Assembly (NCBI RefSeq): GCF_018636735.1
Contig: NZ_CP045200.1
Coordinates: 496,001 to 560,000, forward strand
Direction of reading: 5' to 3'
Length of the DNA: 64,000 nt
From: Erythrobacter sp. 3-20A1M
GTDB lineage: Bacteria > Pseudomonadota > Alphaproteobacteria > Sphingomonadales > Sphingomonadaceae
A model generated the notes under the pieces. That model searched no databases. It was not told the DNA's origin and saw only the letters and a list, made by a program, of their open reading frames with translations. Both the position numbers and the translations under genes were made by a program. Below are positions 1 to 8,960 of the stretch, in pieces. Every line of letters starts with the position of its first letter. Position 1 is the first letter of the stretch.

Positions 1-279
1 GACACCTGGTATCGCCACTGGCTGGGCCGCACGCTGCGCCCGATCGAGCGCAGACTCGATCAGCTGGGCACGGGAGACTTCCTCTTCGACCGGCCCGGTT
101 TCTTCGAGGTCGTGCTCGTGCCGCAAATCTACAACGCGCGGCGCTTCGCGTTCGATCTCAGCGAGATGCCCCGCATCCGCCGGATCGAACGCTCCTGCCT
201 CGCCCTGCCCGAATTCCGGCGCGCCCATCCCGACGCGCAACCCGACAATCCAGAAAACAAGAAGGAAGAGATGCCATGA
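1..279 (+). CDS. maiA: Maleylacetoacetate isomerase (zeta-class GST), C-terminal part
   Basis: The open frame enters from the left edge and gives the last 92 residues. It carries the helical C-terminal half of a zeta-class glutathione S-transferase, with the typical stretch VPQIYNARRFAFDL followed by a PRIRRIE segment and the family ending AHPDAQPD. Maleylacetoacetate isomerase converts maleylacetoacetate to fumarylacetoacetate with glutathione in the cytoplasmic homogentisate branch of Tyr/Phe catabolism. Its stop codon overlaps the start of the next gene, a fumarylacetoacetate hydrolase family member that would take its product, which supports the assignment. The thioredoxin-like N-terminal half lies outside the window. 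Confidence 0.85.
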   Translation, partial: DTWYRHWLGRTLRPIERRLDQLGTGDFLFDRPGFFEVVLVPQIYNARRFAFDLSEMPRIRRIERSCLALPEFRRAHPDAQPDNPENKKEEMP

Positions 280-1286
280 AGCTCGCAACGATCGACAACG
301 GGACGCGCGACGGTCAGCTGGTCGTCGTCTCCCGCGATATCACCCGTTATTGCGCCGCGGACAACATCGCACCCACGCTGCAGGCGGCGCTCGACGACTG
401 GGAGAATTGCGCGCCGAAACTGGAGGCACTCTATCGCGACGTGGAGCACGAGGCGGTGCCGTGCGAACGCTTCCACGAGAGGCAGGCTCTCTCCCCCCTC
501 CCCCGCGCCTATCAATGGGCCGATGGCAGCGCCTATATCAACCACGTCGAGCTGGTGCGGAAGGCGCGCGATGCGGAGGTTCCGGAAAGCTTCTACCACG
601 ACCCGCTGATGTACCAGGGCGGCAGCGACGACTTCCTGCCCCCGCGCGCGAACATCCCGCTGGGCGACACCAGCTGGGGCTGCGACATGGAAGGCGAGAT
701 CGCCTGCATCACCGACGACGTGCCGATGGGCGTGTCGAAGGAAGACGCAAGTGCCCACATCAAGCTGCTGATGCTGGTCAACGACGTTTCCCTGCGCGGC
801 CTGATCCCGGGTGAGCTGGCTAAGGGGTTCGGGTTCTTCCAGTCGAAACCCGCGACCGCCTTCTCCCCCGTCGCGGTCACGCCCGACGAATTGGGCGAAA
901 GCTGGAGGGACGCGGTCATCCAGTTGCCGCTGAAGGTCGATTACAACGGCCAGCCCTTCGGCCGGGCGGAGGTCGGCCAGGATGCGACCTTCAGCCTCGC
1001 CGATCTCATCTCGCATGCGGCGAAGACGCGCAATCTGGGCGCGGGCGCGATCATCGGCTCGGGCACGATCTCGAACAAGGGGGCCGACGGTGGCCCGGGC
1101 AAGCCCGTGGCGGAAGGGGGCGCGGGCTATAGCTGCATCGCCGAGATCCGCATGATCGAGACCATTGCGGATGGCGAGGCGAACACCCGCTTCATGGAAC
1201 CGGGCGACACCGTAAAGATCTGGATGGACGATGCGCAGGGTCACTCGATCTTCGGCGCGATCGAGCAGGAAGTGGTTTCCGCCTGA
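276..1286 (+). CDS. Fumarylacetoacetate hydrolase family protein
   Basis: This 336-residue protein belongs to the FAH fold family. It shows the acidic metal-binding stretch GCDMEGEIACITDDV near residue 135, the NDVSLRGL segment, and the C-terminal GSGTISNKG motif. It starts with an ATGA overlap on maiA, so it is translationally coupled. In this context it most likely hydrolyses fumarylacetoacetate to fumarate and acetoacetate, the last step of homogentisate breakdown. It is shorter than eukaryotic FAH (about 420 residues) but typical of the bacterial two-domain version used in such operons. Other FAH-family reactions cannot be excluded from sequence alone. Confidence 0.85.
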   Translation: MKLATIDNGTRDGQLVVVSRDITRYCAADNIAPTLQAALDDWENCAPKLEALYRDVEHEAVPCERFHERQALSPLPRAYQWADGSAYINHVELVRKARDAEVPESFYHDPLMYQGGSDDFLPPRANIPLGDTSWGCDMEGEIACITDDVPMGVSKEDASAHIKLLMLVNDVSLRGLIPGELAKGFGFFQSKPATAFSPVAVTPDELGESWRDAVIQLPLKVDYNGQPFGRAEVGQDATFSLADLISHAAKTRNLGAGAIIGSGTISNKGADGGPGKPVAEGGAGYSCIAEIRMIETIADGEANTRFMEPGDTVKIWMDDAQGHSIFGAIEQEVVSA

Positions 1287-1299
1287 CCCTGCCGAGCCG

Positions 1300-1649
1300 A
1301 TGCAGCTGAGCCCGTTCGACACCGCCGACCACCCCGCAATCCGCGAGGGTGTCCGGCGGAAGGCGGCAGGGGCGGCGCCTGCCATACGCAGATGTACACA
1401 ACGGGCACTAATCTGCGGTAAGAAGCGGACGAACAGAAGCGCTCCTTCCTTCCCGGCATGGCGGCGGACGCGTTCGATGAGGCCGCCAATGTCTGCATCC
1501 AGACCCACGGCGGGTTCGGCTCCGCCGAAGAATATGATATCGAACGCAAATTTCGCGAGACGCGCCTCTACCAGGTCGCGCCGATCTCGACCAATATGAT
1601 ACTGGCCTATCTTGCCGAGCATGTGCTCGGCCTTCCAAGGAGTTACTGA
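1300..1649 (+). pseudogene. Acyl-CoA dehydrogenase remnant with internal deletion
   Basis: A plausible acyl-CoA dehydrogenase N-terminus (MQLSPFDTADHPAIREGVR) begins at the ATG at 1300, 14 bases after the preceding stop. It runs into unrelated sequence within about 20 codons. A clear acyl-CoA dehydrogenase C-terminus resumes in another frame at about 1458 (ANVCIQTHGGFG, then RKFRETRLYQVAPIS, ending LAEHVLGLPRSY) and stops at 1649. A full gene needs about 1.15 kb; only about 0.35 kb is left, so the FAD- and CoA-binding middle is gone. The 63-codon tail could still be translated, and its TGA overlaps the thiolase start, so the deletion kept the coupling to the next gene. Confidence 0.8.
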
Positions 1650-2845
1650 TGCGCCGCGCAGCAATCGTCGCCCCCGTCCGCACGCCAGTTGGCACCTTTG
1701 GCGGTGCCCTGAAGGACGTTCCGGTCGAAACGCTCGGGAGCGTGGTCGCCAATGCCGCTATCGAGCGGGCGGGTATCGATCCGGCGGCGATCGGCGACGT
1801 GGTGTTCGCGCAATCCTACGCCAATAGCGAAACGCCGTGCGTGGGCCGCTGGGTAGCGCTGTCCGCCGGGCTGCCGATAGAGGTGCCGGGCATGCAGCTC
1901 GACCGGCGTTGCGGCAGCGGGCTGCAATCGATCGCCACTGCCGCGATGATGGTACAGACCGGCGTGTGCGACGCGATCCTCGCGGGCGGGGTCGAGAGCA
2001 TGAGCCGGATCGAATACTACACCACCGACATGCGGTGGGGAAAACGCGCGGGGACGACGCAACTCTACGACCGTCTCGATCGCGGGCGCGAACGCTCGCA
2101 ACCGGTCGAGCGGTTCGGCTATATCTCCGGCATGATCGAGACGGCGGAGAACCTCGCGCGCGACAACGACATCTCGCGAGAAGAGGCGGACGCCTTCGCC
2201 GTCGAGAGCCACCGCCGCGCGACAGAGGCGTGGGAAAACGGCAAATTCGCAGAGGAGATCGTTCCGGTCGAGGTGCCCCAGCGCAAGGGCGATCCCACCC
2301 TGTTCGACCGCGACGAAGGCATTCGGCCCGATAGTTCACCCGAAAAGCTCGCGAAGCTGCGGCCGCTGATGAAGGATGGCGTGGTTACCGCAGGTAACGC
2401 CTCGCAGCAGAACGACGCGGCGGCGGCGTGCCTGGTGGTGGCCGAGGACCGGCTCGCCGATCTCGGTATCACACCCGACGCCTTCCTGGTCGGCTGGAGC
2501 GCCGCGGGGTGCGACCCCTCGCGCATGGGCATCGGTCCGGTCCCCGCGACCGAGAAGGTGATGCGGCAGACCGGCCTTTCGCTCGCAGATATGGACCTGG
2601 TCGAGGTCAACGAGGCGTTCGCCGCGCAGGTGCTGTCCGTGCTCAAGGCATGGAACTGGGACGATCGGGCCCGGCTCAATGTCAACGGTTCGGGTATCTC
2701 GCTCGGCCATCCGATCGGGGCCACTGGCGTGCGGATCGCGGTGACCTTGCTGCACGAAATGAAGCGAAGAGGCAGCCGCTACGGTCTCGAAACGATGTGC
2801 ATCGGCGGCGGCCAGGGCATGGCCGCGATCTTCGAACGCGCCTGA
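1649..2845 (+). CDS. Thiolase (acetyl-CoA C-acetyl/acyltransferase)
   Basis: This 398-residue protein has the complete thiolase motif set. The nucleophilic Cys lies in LDRRCGSGLQS near residue 88, NEAFA near residue 320, the histidine in GSGISLGHPIGATG near residue 350, and the second Cys in MCIGGGQGM near residue 380. It joins or cleaves acyl-CoAs in the cytoplasm. After the FAH-family gene, a natural role is to cleave acetoacetyl-CoA derived from acetoacetate, although no CoA transferase is in view. It starts in a TGATG junction with the acyl-CoA dehydrogenase remnant, which suggests the original operon was partly fatty-acid oxidation. Substrate chain length cannot be read from the sequence. 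Confidence 0.88.
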   Translation: MRRAAIVAPVRTPVGTFGGALKDVPVETLGSVVANAAIERAGIDPAAIGDVVFAQSYANSETPCVGRWVALSAGLPIEVPGMQLDRRCGSGLQSIATAAMMVQTGVCDAILAGGVESMSRIEYYTTDMRWGKRAGTTQLYDRLDRGRERSQPVERFGYISGMIETAENLARDNDISREEADAFAVESHRRATEAWENGKFAEEIVPVEVPQRKGDPTLFDRDEGIRPDSSPEKLAKLRPLMKDGVVTAGNASQQNDAAAACLVVAEDRLADLGITPDAFLVGWSAAGCDPSRMGIGPVPATEKVMRQTGLSLADMDLVEVNEAFAAQVLSVLKAWNWDDRARLNVNGSGISLGHPIGATGVRIAVTLLHEMKRRGSRYGLETMCIGGGQGMAAIFERA

Positions 2846-2852
2846 CGAGAAT

Positions 2853-2884
2853 GGCGGAGGGCGGTTACATTGCCACCCTCCGCC
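2853..2884. terminator. Hairpin between convergent genes
   Basis: A 9-bp perfect inverted repeat, GGCGGAGGG at 2853-2861 and CCCTCCGCC at 2876-2884, extends with one mismatch toward a short loop. It fills the 43-base gap between the convergent thiolase and serine-hydrolase genes. There is no strong T-run on either side, so it may stabilise or block 3' ends and need not be a classical intrinsic terminator. Confidence 0.5.
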
Positions 2885-2888
2885 GCGC

Positions 2889-4457
2889 TTAAGGCACCGG
2901 CGTGAACAGCAGATCCTGATAATCGAAACTGAAATCAGCGATCGGCGAAGCCGGCTTGGCGGTGATCCGCTGCACCTTGCCATCGGCGTCGAGGGCGAAG
3001 GTCAGATAGGCCGGTTCGATCGCCGGATCGGTGAAGCGTACGATGAAGGTATCGTACTGATAGTGCTCCAGCGGCCCCTGCATATTCGGCGTCGTCTCGA
3101 AATCGACGCGCAGACCGTCTCCGTCGCTCTCCACCGTCATGTCTCCGTACCAGCGATCGCGGTACCTCCCCGCATAGCGCTCTAGAGGTAGAGAGGGGCC
3201 CACCTGCGCAGGTGTGGCCTGCGCGCTGGCAACCGCATCTTCCGCAGCGGCGATCCGATCGCGCTTGAAAGCGCCGAACGGCGTGGCCCAATCGCGTTTC
3301 GGCAATCCGAGATAATGGTCCAGCAATTCGTACATCAGCCCGTAGCGCGGTTCGATCTCCTCGCTGTTGAGCGTGATCGCGAAACCCACGTCCTTCTCCG
3401 GGATCATCACAACCACAGTGGTAAATCCGAACAACCCGCCAGCGTGCCAGATGATCTGGTGCCCTTGGTAATCCTGCACCTCCCAACCCAGAGCGTAGGC
3501 CGCATAGGTCGGTGTCGTCTCGGCAAGCACCCCCGGCCACGCACTGATCGGAATGGGGGTGACAGGCGTCCACATCTCCTTCGATGCGTCCTCGCTGAAC
3601 AGCCGCCCGTCGCCGGGGACCTTTCCGTGCGCGAGCTGGATCTGCAACCACCGTGCCAGGTCGTTCGCGCTTGCGGCGATCAGACCGGCCGGCGCGGATG
3701 CCTGTCCCAGCCTGTCGGTCTCATCCAGCAGCGTGACCGGTCCGGTGCCGCGTACCGGCCCGCCAACGCGCCCGTGCGGCTTCGCCCGGTCGGGAGCGCT
3801 CAACTGGCGGCTTTTGTCGGCCGTCGCATTGGGCATGCCTGCGGGCTTGAACACATGATCGCGCATGTAATCTTCCCAGCGCTGTCCGCTGACGACCTCG
3901 ATCAGCCTCCCGGCGACGATGTAGAGGATGTTGTCGTAGGCATAGCCACTGCGGAAGCTTGTCGCCGGTTCGATGTAGCGCAGCCGCTCCACGATTTCCT
4001 GCCGCGACAGGCTTCCGCGTGGAACGATGAGAAGGTCGCCCGCGCCCAGACCCAATCCGCTGCGGTGGACCAACAGGTCGCGGATCGTCATCTCGCGCGT
4101 GACCCAGGCATCGTACATCTGGAAGCCGGGCAGATGGTCTATCACCCTGTCGTCCCAGGAGATCTTCCCCGCGTCGACCAGCGTCGCCAGCGCCGCGCTG
4201 GTGAACGCCTTCCCCGTCGATGCGATCATGAATAGCGTATCGGCATCGACCTTGCGCGGCGCGTCGAGCGCGCGGACGCCGTAGCCCTTCGCCAGCACAA
4301 CCTTGCCATCTTCCACGATAGCGACCGCCATCCCCGGCGTTTCCGACTGGTTCCGCAAGGTCTCGATTCGTGCGTCGATATCGGCGGGCGGCTCGGCAAG
4401 AGCGGGGCTACCTATGACGAGCGAGCAGAGCGTGAAGAACGCGAACAGATGTCTCAT
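2889..4457 (-). CDS. Secreted SxxK serine hydrolase (beta-lactamase/D-aminopeptidase family)
   Basis: The chosen start at 4457 follows a GGAGGCAAC ribosome site and gives 522 residues beginning with a clear signal peptide (cleavage likely after ALA near residue 21). The catalytic motifs of class C-type penicillin-binding serine hydrolases are all present: Ser80-x-x-Lys83 in ASTGK, Tyr-x-Asn in YAYDN near residue 175, and HAG in the middle third. A C-terminal domain of about 150 residues follows. The family includes esterases, D-aminopeptidases and D,D-peptidases. Within a locus for D-residue metabolism, cleavage of peptides containing D-amino acids in the periplasm is a reasonable inference. 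Its ATG overlaps the stop of the upstream transporter gene (ATGA). Confidence 0.85.
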   Translation of the reverse strand: MRHLFAFFTLCSLVIGSPALAEPPADIDARIETLRNQSETPGMAVAIVEDGKVVLAKGYGVRALDAPRKVDADTLFMIASTGKAFTSAALATLVDAGKISWDDRVIDHLPGFQMYDAWVTREMTIRDLLVHRSGLGLGAGDLLIVPRGSLSRQEIVERLRYIEPATSFRSGYAYDNILYIVAGRLIEVVSGQRWEDYMRDHVFKPAGMPNATADKSRQLSAPDRAKPHGRVGGPVRGTGPVTLLDETDRLGQASAPAGLIAASANDLARWLQIQLAHGKVPGDGRLFSEDASKEMWTPVTPIPISAWPGVLAETTPTYAAYALGWEVQDYQGHQIIWHAGGLFGFTTVVVMIPEKDVGFAITLNSEEIEPRYGLMYELLDHYLGLPKRDWATPFGAFKRDRIAAAEDAVASAQATPAQVGPSLPLERYAGRYRDRWYGDMTVESDGDGLRVDFETTPNMQGPLEHYQYDTFIVRFTDPAIEPAYLTFALDADGKVQRITAKPASPIADFSFDYQDLLFTPVP

Positions 4458-5563
4458 GTTGCCTCCGGGGCTGGAACGGGAGTGCGCTTCACCCGTCGCC
4501 AGGCGACGTATGCGAAGAGCGGCAGGACGTAGACGGCGATGATGACCCAGGCGAGCGCACGGTATCCGGACGCTACGAGGTCCACGAGGCCGACGCGGTC
4601 GGCCACCAGCATGCACGGAAACAGGATCGCGAAGGCCAGCGCTACGCGCATCGGAGGCGTCATCGCGACCTCGCGCGTCTTGTCGATCCGCTCGTTAACC
4701 GCGTGAACCGCACCGATTCCGCTCTCGAGCAAGGCGGCGAAGATCATCAGCTGAAATACGAGGTTGAAGGCAGGAAGTCCAAGGCGGCCCAGGATGTAGT
4801 CCGAGGGCAGCACCGCGTCGGCGATGTCGGGCAGGAAGGCCACCATGCTCACGAAGAACAGGAGCGCGGGCAGCATGGCCAGCGGACCTGCCACGAGCCC
4901 GGCGGTAATGGCATCGCGGCGGCTGCGGAAATGCCGGGTGACCGGCAGGATCATCACCGCGCCGATTATGTTGTAGCCTGCATAGGTCAGACCGCCCAGC
5001 GGCCATTCGCCGGCGGGTGGGGGAGCGGAGGCGAACGCGCGCTCGATCTCGCTCCCGACCCCGGTCAGAGAGAGGACCAGGAATATCGCATAGGTCGCGT
5101 AGAGCAGGACCGAGAGCGCCATGAAGGAGCGCTCCACCCCCGCATTGCCGAATGCGACGCACCCCATGATCGCGACCATGAGCGCAATGGTGCCCACCAT
5201 CGTGGGAAGCCCGAGGGTCGCGTGCGCGATGGCACCCGCCGCGGCGCCGAACACGGCGAGGATGAGGACGACAAAGACCGCATAGGCGATCTCGAAAACG
5301 AACCACCCCCGCCCCAGCAGCGTTTCGAAGAAGTGGCGATAATCGCGTGCGCCGGTGCGGAAGGCGACGGCGAAGGTCGCAGCGGCGACGAGGGACCAGA
5401 TCAGCATGGCGAAAGCCATCGCCGCCACGCCGCCCCATGGTCCGAACGGGAGGAAGAATTCCGCCAGTTCCCGCCCCGTCGCATAGCCGCCGCCGATCAC
5501 CACCGCCTTGAACGCCAACCCCGGCAGGAGGAAGCGGCGGAAGCGATCGGCAGCAACGCTCAC
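4454..5563 (-). CDS. YkvI-type membrane protein (putative transporter)
   Basis: The GTG start at 5563 overlaps the stop of the DUF1611 gene (GTGA) and encodes 369 residues with about ten hydrophobic segments. The N-terminal motif GGGYATGRELAEFF is typical of the YkvI family, distant relatives of the amino acid/sodium symporter (LeuT-like) fold. Position inside the DgcN/DgcA locus suggests it moves an amino acid or N-acylated amino acid across the inner membrane. Substrate and direction are unknown; both import and export are possible. Confidence 0.75.
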   Translation of the reverse strand: MSVAADRFRRFLLPGLAFKAVVIGGGYATGRELAEFFLPFGPWGGVAAMAFAMLIWSLVAAATFAVAFRTGARDYRHFFETLLGRGWFVFEIAYAVFVVLILAVFGAAAGAIAHATLGLPTMVGTIALMVAIMGCVAFGNAGVERSFMALSVLLYATYAIFLVLSLTGVGSEIERAFASAPPPAGEWPLGGLTYAGYNIIGAVMILPVTRHFRSRRDAITAGLVAGPLAMLPALLFFVSMVAFLPDIADAVLPSDYILGRLGLPAFNLVFQLMIFAALLESGIGAVHAVNERIDKTREVAMTPPMRVALAFAILFPCMLVADRVGLVDLVASGYRALAWVIIAVYVLPLFAYVAWRRVKRTPVPAPEAT

Positions 5564-6624
5564 GAGGTGCAGGCGTCCAGGAGCCGTTCGAAGGCGGGGC
5601 CGCCGCGGATGGGGTCCGCCACCGGGAGCGAAAGGCGCTCCTCCGTTTCCTCGATCAGGCGGGCGGCCTCCCCGTCCGCCAATTCGTTGGTCGCGAGACT
5701 GACACCGGCACAGCGGATCGCGGGGTTCGTCAGCCGCCCGTTACGAACGGTAAGATCGATCACCTCTTCGATGGAAGGCAACATGTATCCGGGATGCCCC
5801 AGAATGCGCTCTCGGCCCGGCTTGTGACAGACCACGAAGAGATCGGGCTGGCTACCATGAAGAAGGGCAAGCGAGACCGAGGCATAGGAAGGGTGGAACA
5901 GCGAGCCCTGCCCCTCGATCACGTCGATGTGGTCGGGTGCCGCGTCCGGGCTGAGCAATTCCGCCGCGCCGCTGGCGAAATCCGACACCACCGAATCGAT
6001 GGCAATCCCCTCGCCCGCGATCAGGATACCGGTCTGTCCGCTGGCCCGGAACGTTGCATCGAGCCCGCGCGCGGCAAGTCCGCGCGCGATCGAGAGCGCG
6101 GTGTATTTCTTGCCCAGGGCGCAATCAGTGCCGACCGTCAGCAGTCGGCGCCCCGTTCGCTTGCGTCCGCTGGCCACCGGTATGTCCGGTGGCGGAGTGC
6201 GAATGTCGAACAGCTCGCGACCATGGCGGCGCGCGGCCTCGCGGATCGGGGACAGGTCGGCCAGGCGGCTGTGCATACCGCCGATCAGGTCCAGTCCTGC
6301 CGCCATCGCCTCGATCAGTGGGGGCACCCACGCGTCCGGAATGAAGCCGCCCGGATTGGCAACACCGATCACCAGCGCCCGCGCGCCTTTGCCCACCGCC
6401 TGCTCAGGCGTGAGCCGGGGCAAACCGGCCGTTACGGTCGCTTCTGCCAGCGCGTATTCGCCGATGCAGCGGTCCCGCGCCCAGTCCCGCAATCCGAACG
6501 CGGTCTTCGCGAAGCCGGGTTCGGTCGTGTCGCCCAGGAAGATAAGATACGGGCCGGGCAGCGCCGGGGCCGAGGGCTCCATCTTCGATCGTTCGCGTAA
6601 CAAGGCGGCTTCAGTCTTCGGCAC
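5560..6624 (-). CDS. dgcN: DUF1611 family D-glutamate N-acetyltransferase (DgcN-like)
   Basis: The product of about 354 residues matches the DUF1611 family along its length. It has the N-terminal LIFLGD segment, a central P-loop-like stretch RLLTVGTDCALGKKYTALS near residue 165, DHIDVIEGQGSLFHPSYA near residue 235, and NPAIRCAGVSL near the end. DgcN-type members acetylate D-glutamate to N-acetyl-D-glutamate. A DgcA-type racemase lies 3.6 kb away in the same locus. The GTG at 6624 overlaps the end of the TonB receptor gene by 14 bp; an internal ATG at 6582 is an alternative start and would fit the family N-terminus better. It is translationally coupled to the YkvI gene downstream. Confidence 0.8.
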   Translation of the reverse strand: MPKTEAALLRERSKMEPSAPALPGPYLIFLGDTTEPGFAKTAFGLRDWARDRCIGEYALAEATVTAGLPRLTPEQAVGKGARALVIGVANPGGFIPDAWVPPLIEAMAAGLDLIGGMHSRLADLSPIREAARRHGRELFDIRTPPPDIPVASGRKRTGRRLLTVGTDCALGKKYTALSIARGLAARGLDATFRASGQTGILIAGEGIAIDSVVSDFASGAAELLSPDAAPDHIDVIEGQGSLFHPSYASVSLALLHGSQPDLFVVCHKPGRERILGHPGYMLPSIEEVIDLTVRNGRLTNPAIRCAGVSLATNELADGEAARLIEETEERLSLPVADPIRGGPAFERLLDACTS

Positions 6625-8887
6625 TGAGCGACAGCCCTATGGTTCGTGGGCGGATGACCCCGGTGGTGATCGCTCCGTTAGGATTGAGCGGCAGGCCGTT
6701 GGCGGTCAACACGCCGGTCGACGTTCTACCATCGGCATCGGTGAGGTTGTGGACATAGGCCTCGATCCCGAACCGCCCGAAATCGATCCCGGCGCGCAGA
6801 TCCAGTGTGACATAGGAGGGGATTTGCCGCTGCCGGCCGTTCGCCGCGCGATAGTCGGCATCGAAATCGCCTGCCTGCTTCGACAGGAAACGCAGCGATC
6901 CGCCAAGAAAGGCCTCGCTCTCTGCGCCGATCGCCCAGTCGTAATCGCCGTTCACCGAAACCGCGTATTTCGGCGTGAACGGCAGACGGTCACCCTTCAG
7001 GCCGCCCACGAGCGCCGGGGCGTCTTCGTCCAGCCGGGCGTCGGTATAGGCACCGTTGACCGACACCGCCAAACCATCGGTCGGCCGCATCGTCGCGGTG
7101 AACTCGAGGCCCTCACTGGTCGCGCTGGAGCCGTTGGTGTTTACGCCGAACCCGTTGATAACCGTCAGCAGCTGGATGTTCTTCCAGTCGATATGGAACA
7201 GGGCGAGGTCGAGTGCGAAGCTACGGTCAGCGGTCTCACCCTTGAAGCCGACCTCGTAGCTGAGCGTGGTGTCCGGATCGAAGCTGGAGGGCGTGCCTGC
7301 CGGTGCGTTCGGCGCGATCACGTTCGGGCCGCCGGGCCGGTACCCCTTGGCGACCCGGCCGTAGACGGTGGCGTGGTCGTTCAGGATGAGCTTGGGCGCG
7401 ACCGAATAGGTGAACACGTCGTCGTCGGAACTCAGATCGGTGTTTACCGGGACGTTGCCCGCCAGAACGCCGCCCGCATCCTGCGCGGCGGTTTGCTTGT
7501 TGTGGCTGTACCGCCCGCCCAGATCGATCTCGAACATTCTGCCGAGACGGAGCGTGCCGTTCGCGAAGCCCGCATACTCCTGATACTTCGAAGACAGGTC
7601 GACTTGGCCGAGCACGAACGGGAACGTCAGCAGCGTCGTCGTTCCGGGGCTGTAGGCTGCGTAATCCTGCAGCAACGCACCCTTCTCGTCATTGTAATAG
7701 CCGCCGATCAGCCAGTCGAAGCTGTCACCCAAGCTGCCTGCGAGGCGCAGTTCCTGGGTGAACTTGCGGGTGTTGGTTCGCTGGTCGAGTACGAATTCGT
7801 TGGCGGGTGCGCCCAGCGCCGCCTGCACCAGCCCGCTTAGGTTGAAGGTGGCATCGTCGCGCAACCGCTGCCGCTGGGTCGAATAGCTGGTCGAACTGGT
7901 CAGCGTGGCGAACCCCAGATCGGCGTTGATGGTGCCGTTGTAGAGCCGGTAATTCACATCGGTGAACTCGGGGAAGAACTGCGACTGGCTCTGCTGGCCG
8001 TACAGGGTCTTCAGCGTGTCGGGATCGCTCTCGACGGTCGATGCCGCATCGGCGCGGATGTTCTGTAGGAACCCCGTCAGCCGGATATCCAGGCTTTCGC
8101 TCGGTCGGAACAGTAGCGAGGCGCGGCCGCCGTAGCTCAACGAGCTGTTGATATCGTCTTCGGTGTCGGATGCCAGAGTATAGCCGAGGCCATCGGTCGC
8201 TGTGGTGCCGATGGAATCGATCCAGCCGCCATTGTTATGGTAAAATCCGGATGCCCGCAGAGCGAGCGTCTGCCCCAGCGGCACATTGAGAAGGGCGTTG
8301 CCGTGATACGACATCTCGCCCCCACGGGTATCCTCGATCGCGCCGCGTGCCCGCGCCTCCCATTCGCCGATAACCGGTTCGTTGGTGACGTATTTGATGA
8401 GCCCGCCCAGGGTCGATGCGCCGTACAGCGTGCCCTGGGGGCCGCGCAGCACCTCCACCCGGGCGATATCGAACGTGTCGAAATCGCCCGCGAGCACCGC
8501 GCCGTTTGCCAGCGCGGTAGAGGAGCCGAAGGGCGTTTCGTCGACATAGACACCGACGGTTGAGGCGACGCCCCCCGTATTGAGGCCACGCAGGACGAGT
8601 CGGCCCGCCCCCGGCGTCGCCTGATCGACCTGCAGGCCGGGAACGTAATTCAGAAACTCCTGGAAATTGTCGGCCTGCGCCCGCTCCAGCTCCTCCCCGG
8701 ACACCACGGAGATCGACTGCGGCACGTCGAGAAGCGTCTGTGCGCGCTTCTGCGCGGTGACGATGATCTCTTCACCCACCGCCACCGGGGCCCGGTCCGT
8801 GCCGGCAGTCTGGGCTTGCGCAGGATTGGCGCCCGCGATCGCGGCGACCGCCGCCGAGATGAGAAGAGATGTTTTGATGCGCCGCAT
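6611..8887 (-). CDS. TonB-dependent outer-membrane receptor
   Basis: This 758-residue protein has a signal peptide ending AQAQ near residue 26, a TonB-box-like EEIIVTAQKR near residue 40, and a plug domain with VEVLRGPQGTLYGAS near residue 145. A beta-barrel follows, ending PRTIGLSLSAED. It imports a ligand across the outer membrane using TonB energy. The ATG follows a GGGGGCAAC ribosome site, and a copy of the shared palindromic operator lies 49 bp upstream within a likely promoter. Its 3' end overlaps dgcN. Neighbouring peptidases and the peptide transporter suggest a peptide or peptidoglycan-derived ligand; the barrel sequence alone does not show this. Confidence 0.9.
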   Translation of the reverse strand: MRRIKTSLLISAAVAAIAGANPAQAQTAGTDRAPVAVGEEIIVTAQKRAQTLLDVPQSISVVSGEELERAQADNFQEFLNYVPGLQVDQATPGAGRLVLRGLNTGGVASTVGVYVDETPFGSSTALANGAVLAGDFDTFDIARVEVLRGPQGTLYGASTLGGLIKYVTNEPVIGEWEARARGAIEDTRGGEMSYHGNALLNVPLGQTLALRASGFYHNNGGWIDSIGTTATDGLGYTLASDTEDDINSSLSYGGRASLLFRPSESLDIRLTGFLQNIRADAASTVESDPDTLKTLYGQQSQSQFFPEFTDVNYRLYNGTINADLGFATLTSSTSYSTQRQRLRDDATFNLSGLVQAALGAPANEFVLDQRTNTRKFTQELRLAGSLGDSFDWLIGGYYNDEKGALLQDYAAYSPGTTTLLTFPFVLGQVDLSSKYQEYAGFANGTLRLGRMFEIDLGGRYSHNKQTAAQDAGGVLAGNVPVNTDLSSDDDVFTYSVAPKLILNDHATVYGRVAKGYRPGGPNVIAPNAPAGTPSSFDPDTTLSYEVGFKGETADRSFALDLALFHIDWKNIQLLTVINGFGVNTNGSSATSEGLEFTATMRPTDGLAVSVNGAYTDARLDEDAPALVGGLKGDRLPFTPKYAVSVNGDYDWAIGAESEAFLGGSLRFLSKQAGDFDADYRAANGRQRQIPSYVTLDLRAGIDFGRFGIEAYVHNLTDADGRTSTGVLTANGLPLNPNGAITTGVIRPRTIGLSLSAED

Positions 8888-8935
8888 GTTGCCCCCACAG
8901 TCGTGTCAATGACAGGATACCCGAGTAGGAGAACT

Positions 8936-8960
8936 ATTGTCCTAATCGGAAAATTGTCAA
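8936..8960 (-). promoter_or_regulatory. Promoter with palindromic operator upstream of TonB receptor
   Basis: On the minus strand a TTGACA box (8955-8960) is followed at about 17 bp by a weak -10 region near 8932-8937. The spacer holds the element ATTGTCCTAATCGGAA (read on + at 8936-8951), whose core TCCTAATCGGA is an 11-bp near-palindrome of form TCCnAnTnGGA. The same 16-mer recurs without mismatch at 13309-13324. Its placement between -35 and -10 would suit a repressor, most simply the XRE-cupin protein encoded at 13372. Confidence 0.65.

Noticed and set aside
5927-7840. Long plus-strand open frame of 637 codons
   Set aside because: It lies antisense to dgcN and the TonB receptor, is rich in Arg/Gly/Ala with no family motif, and is a product of high-GC codon bias.
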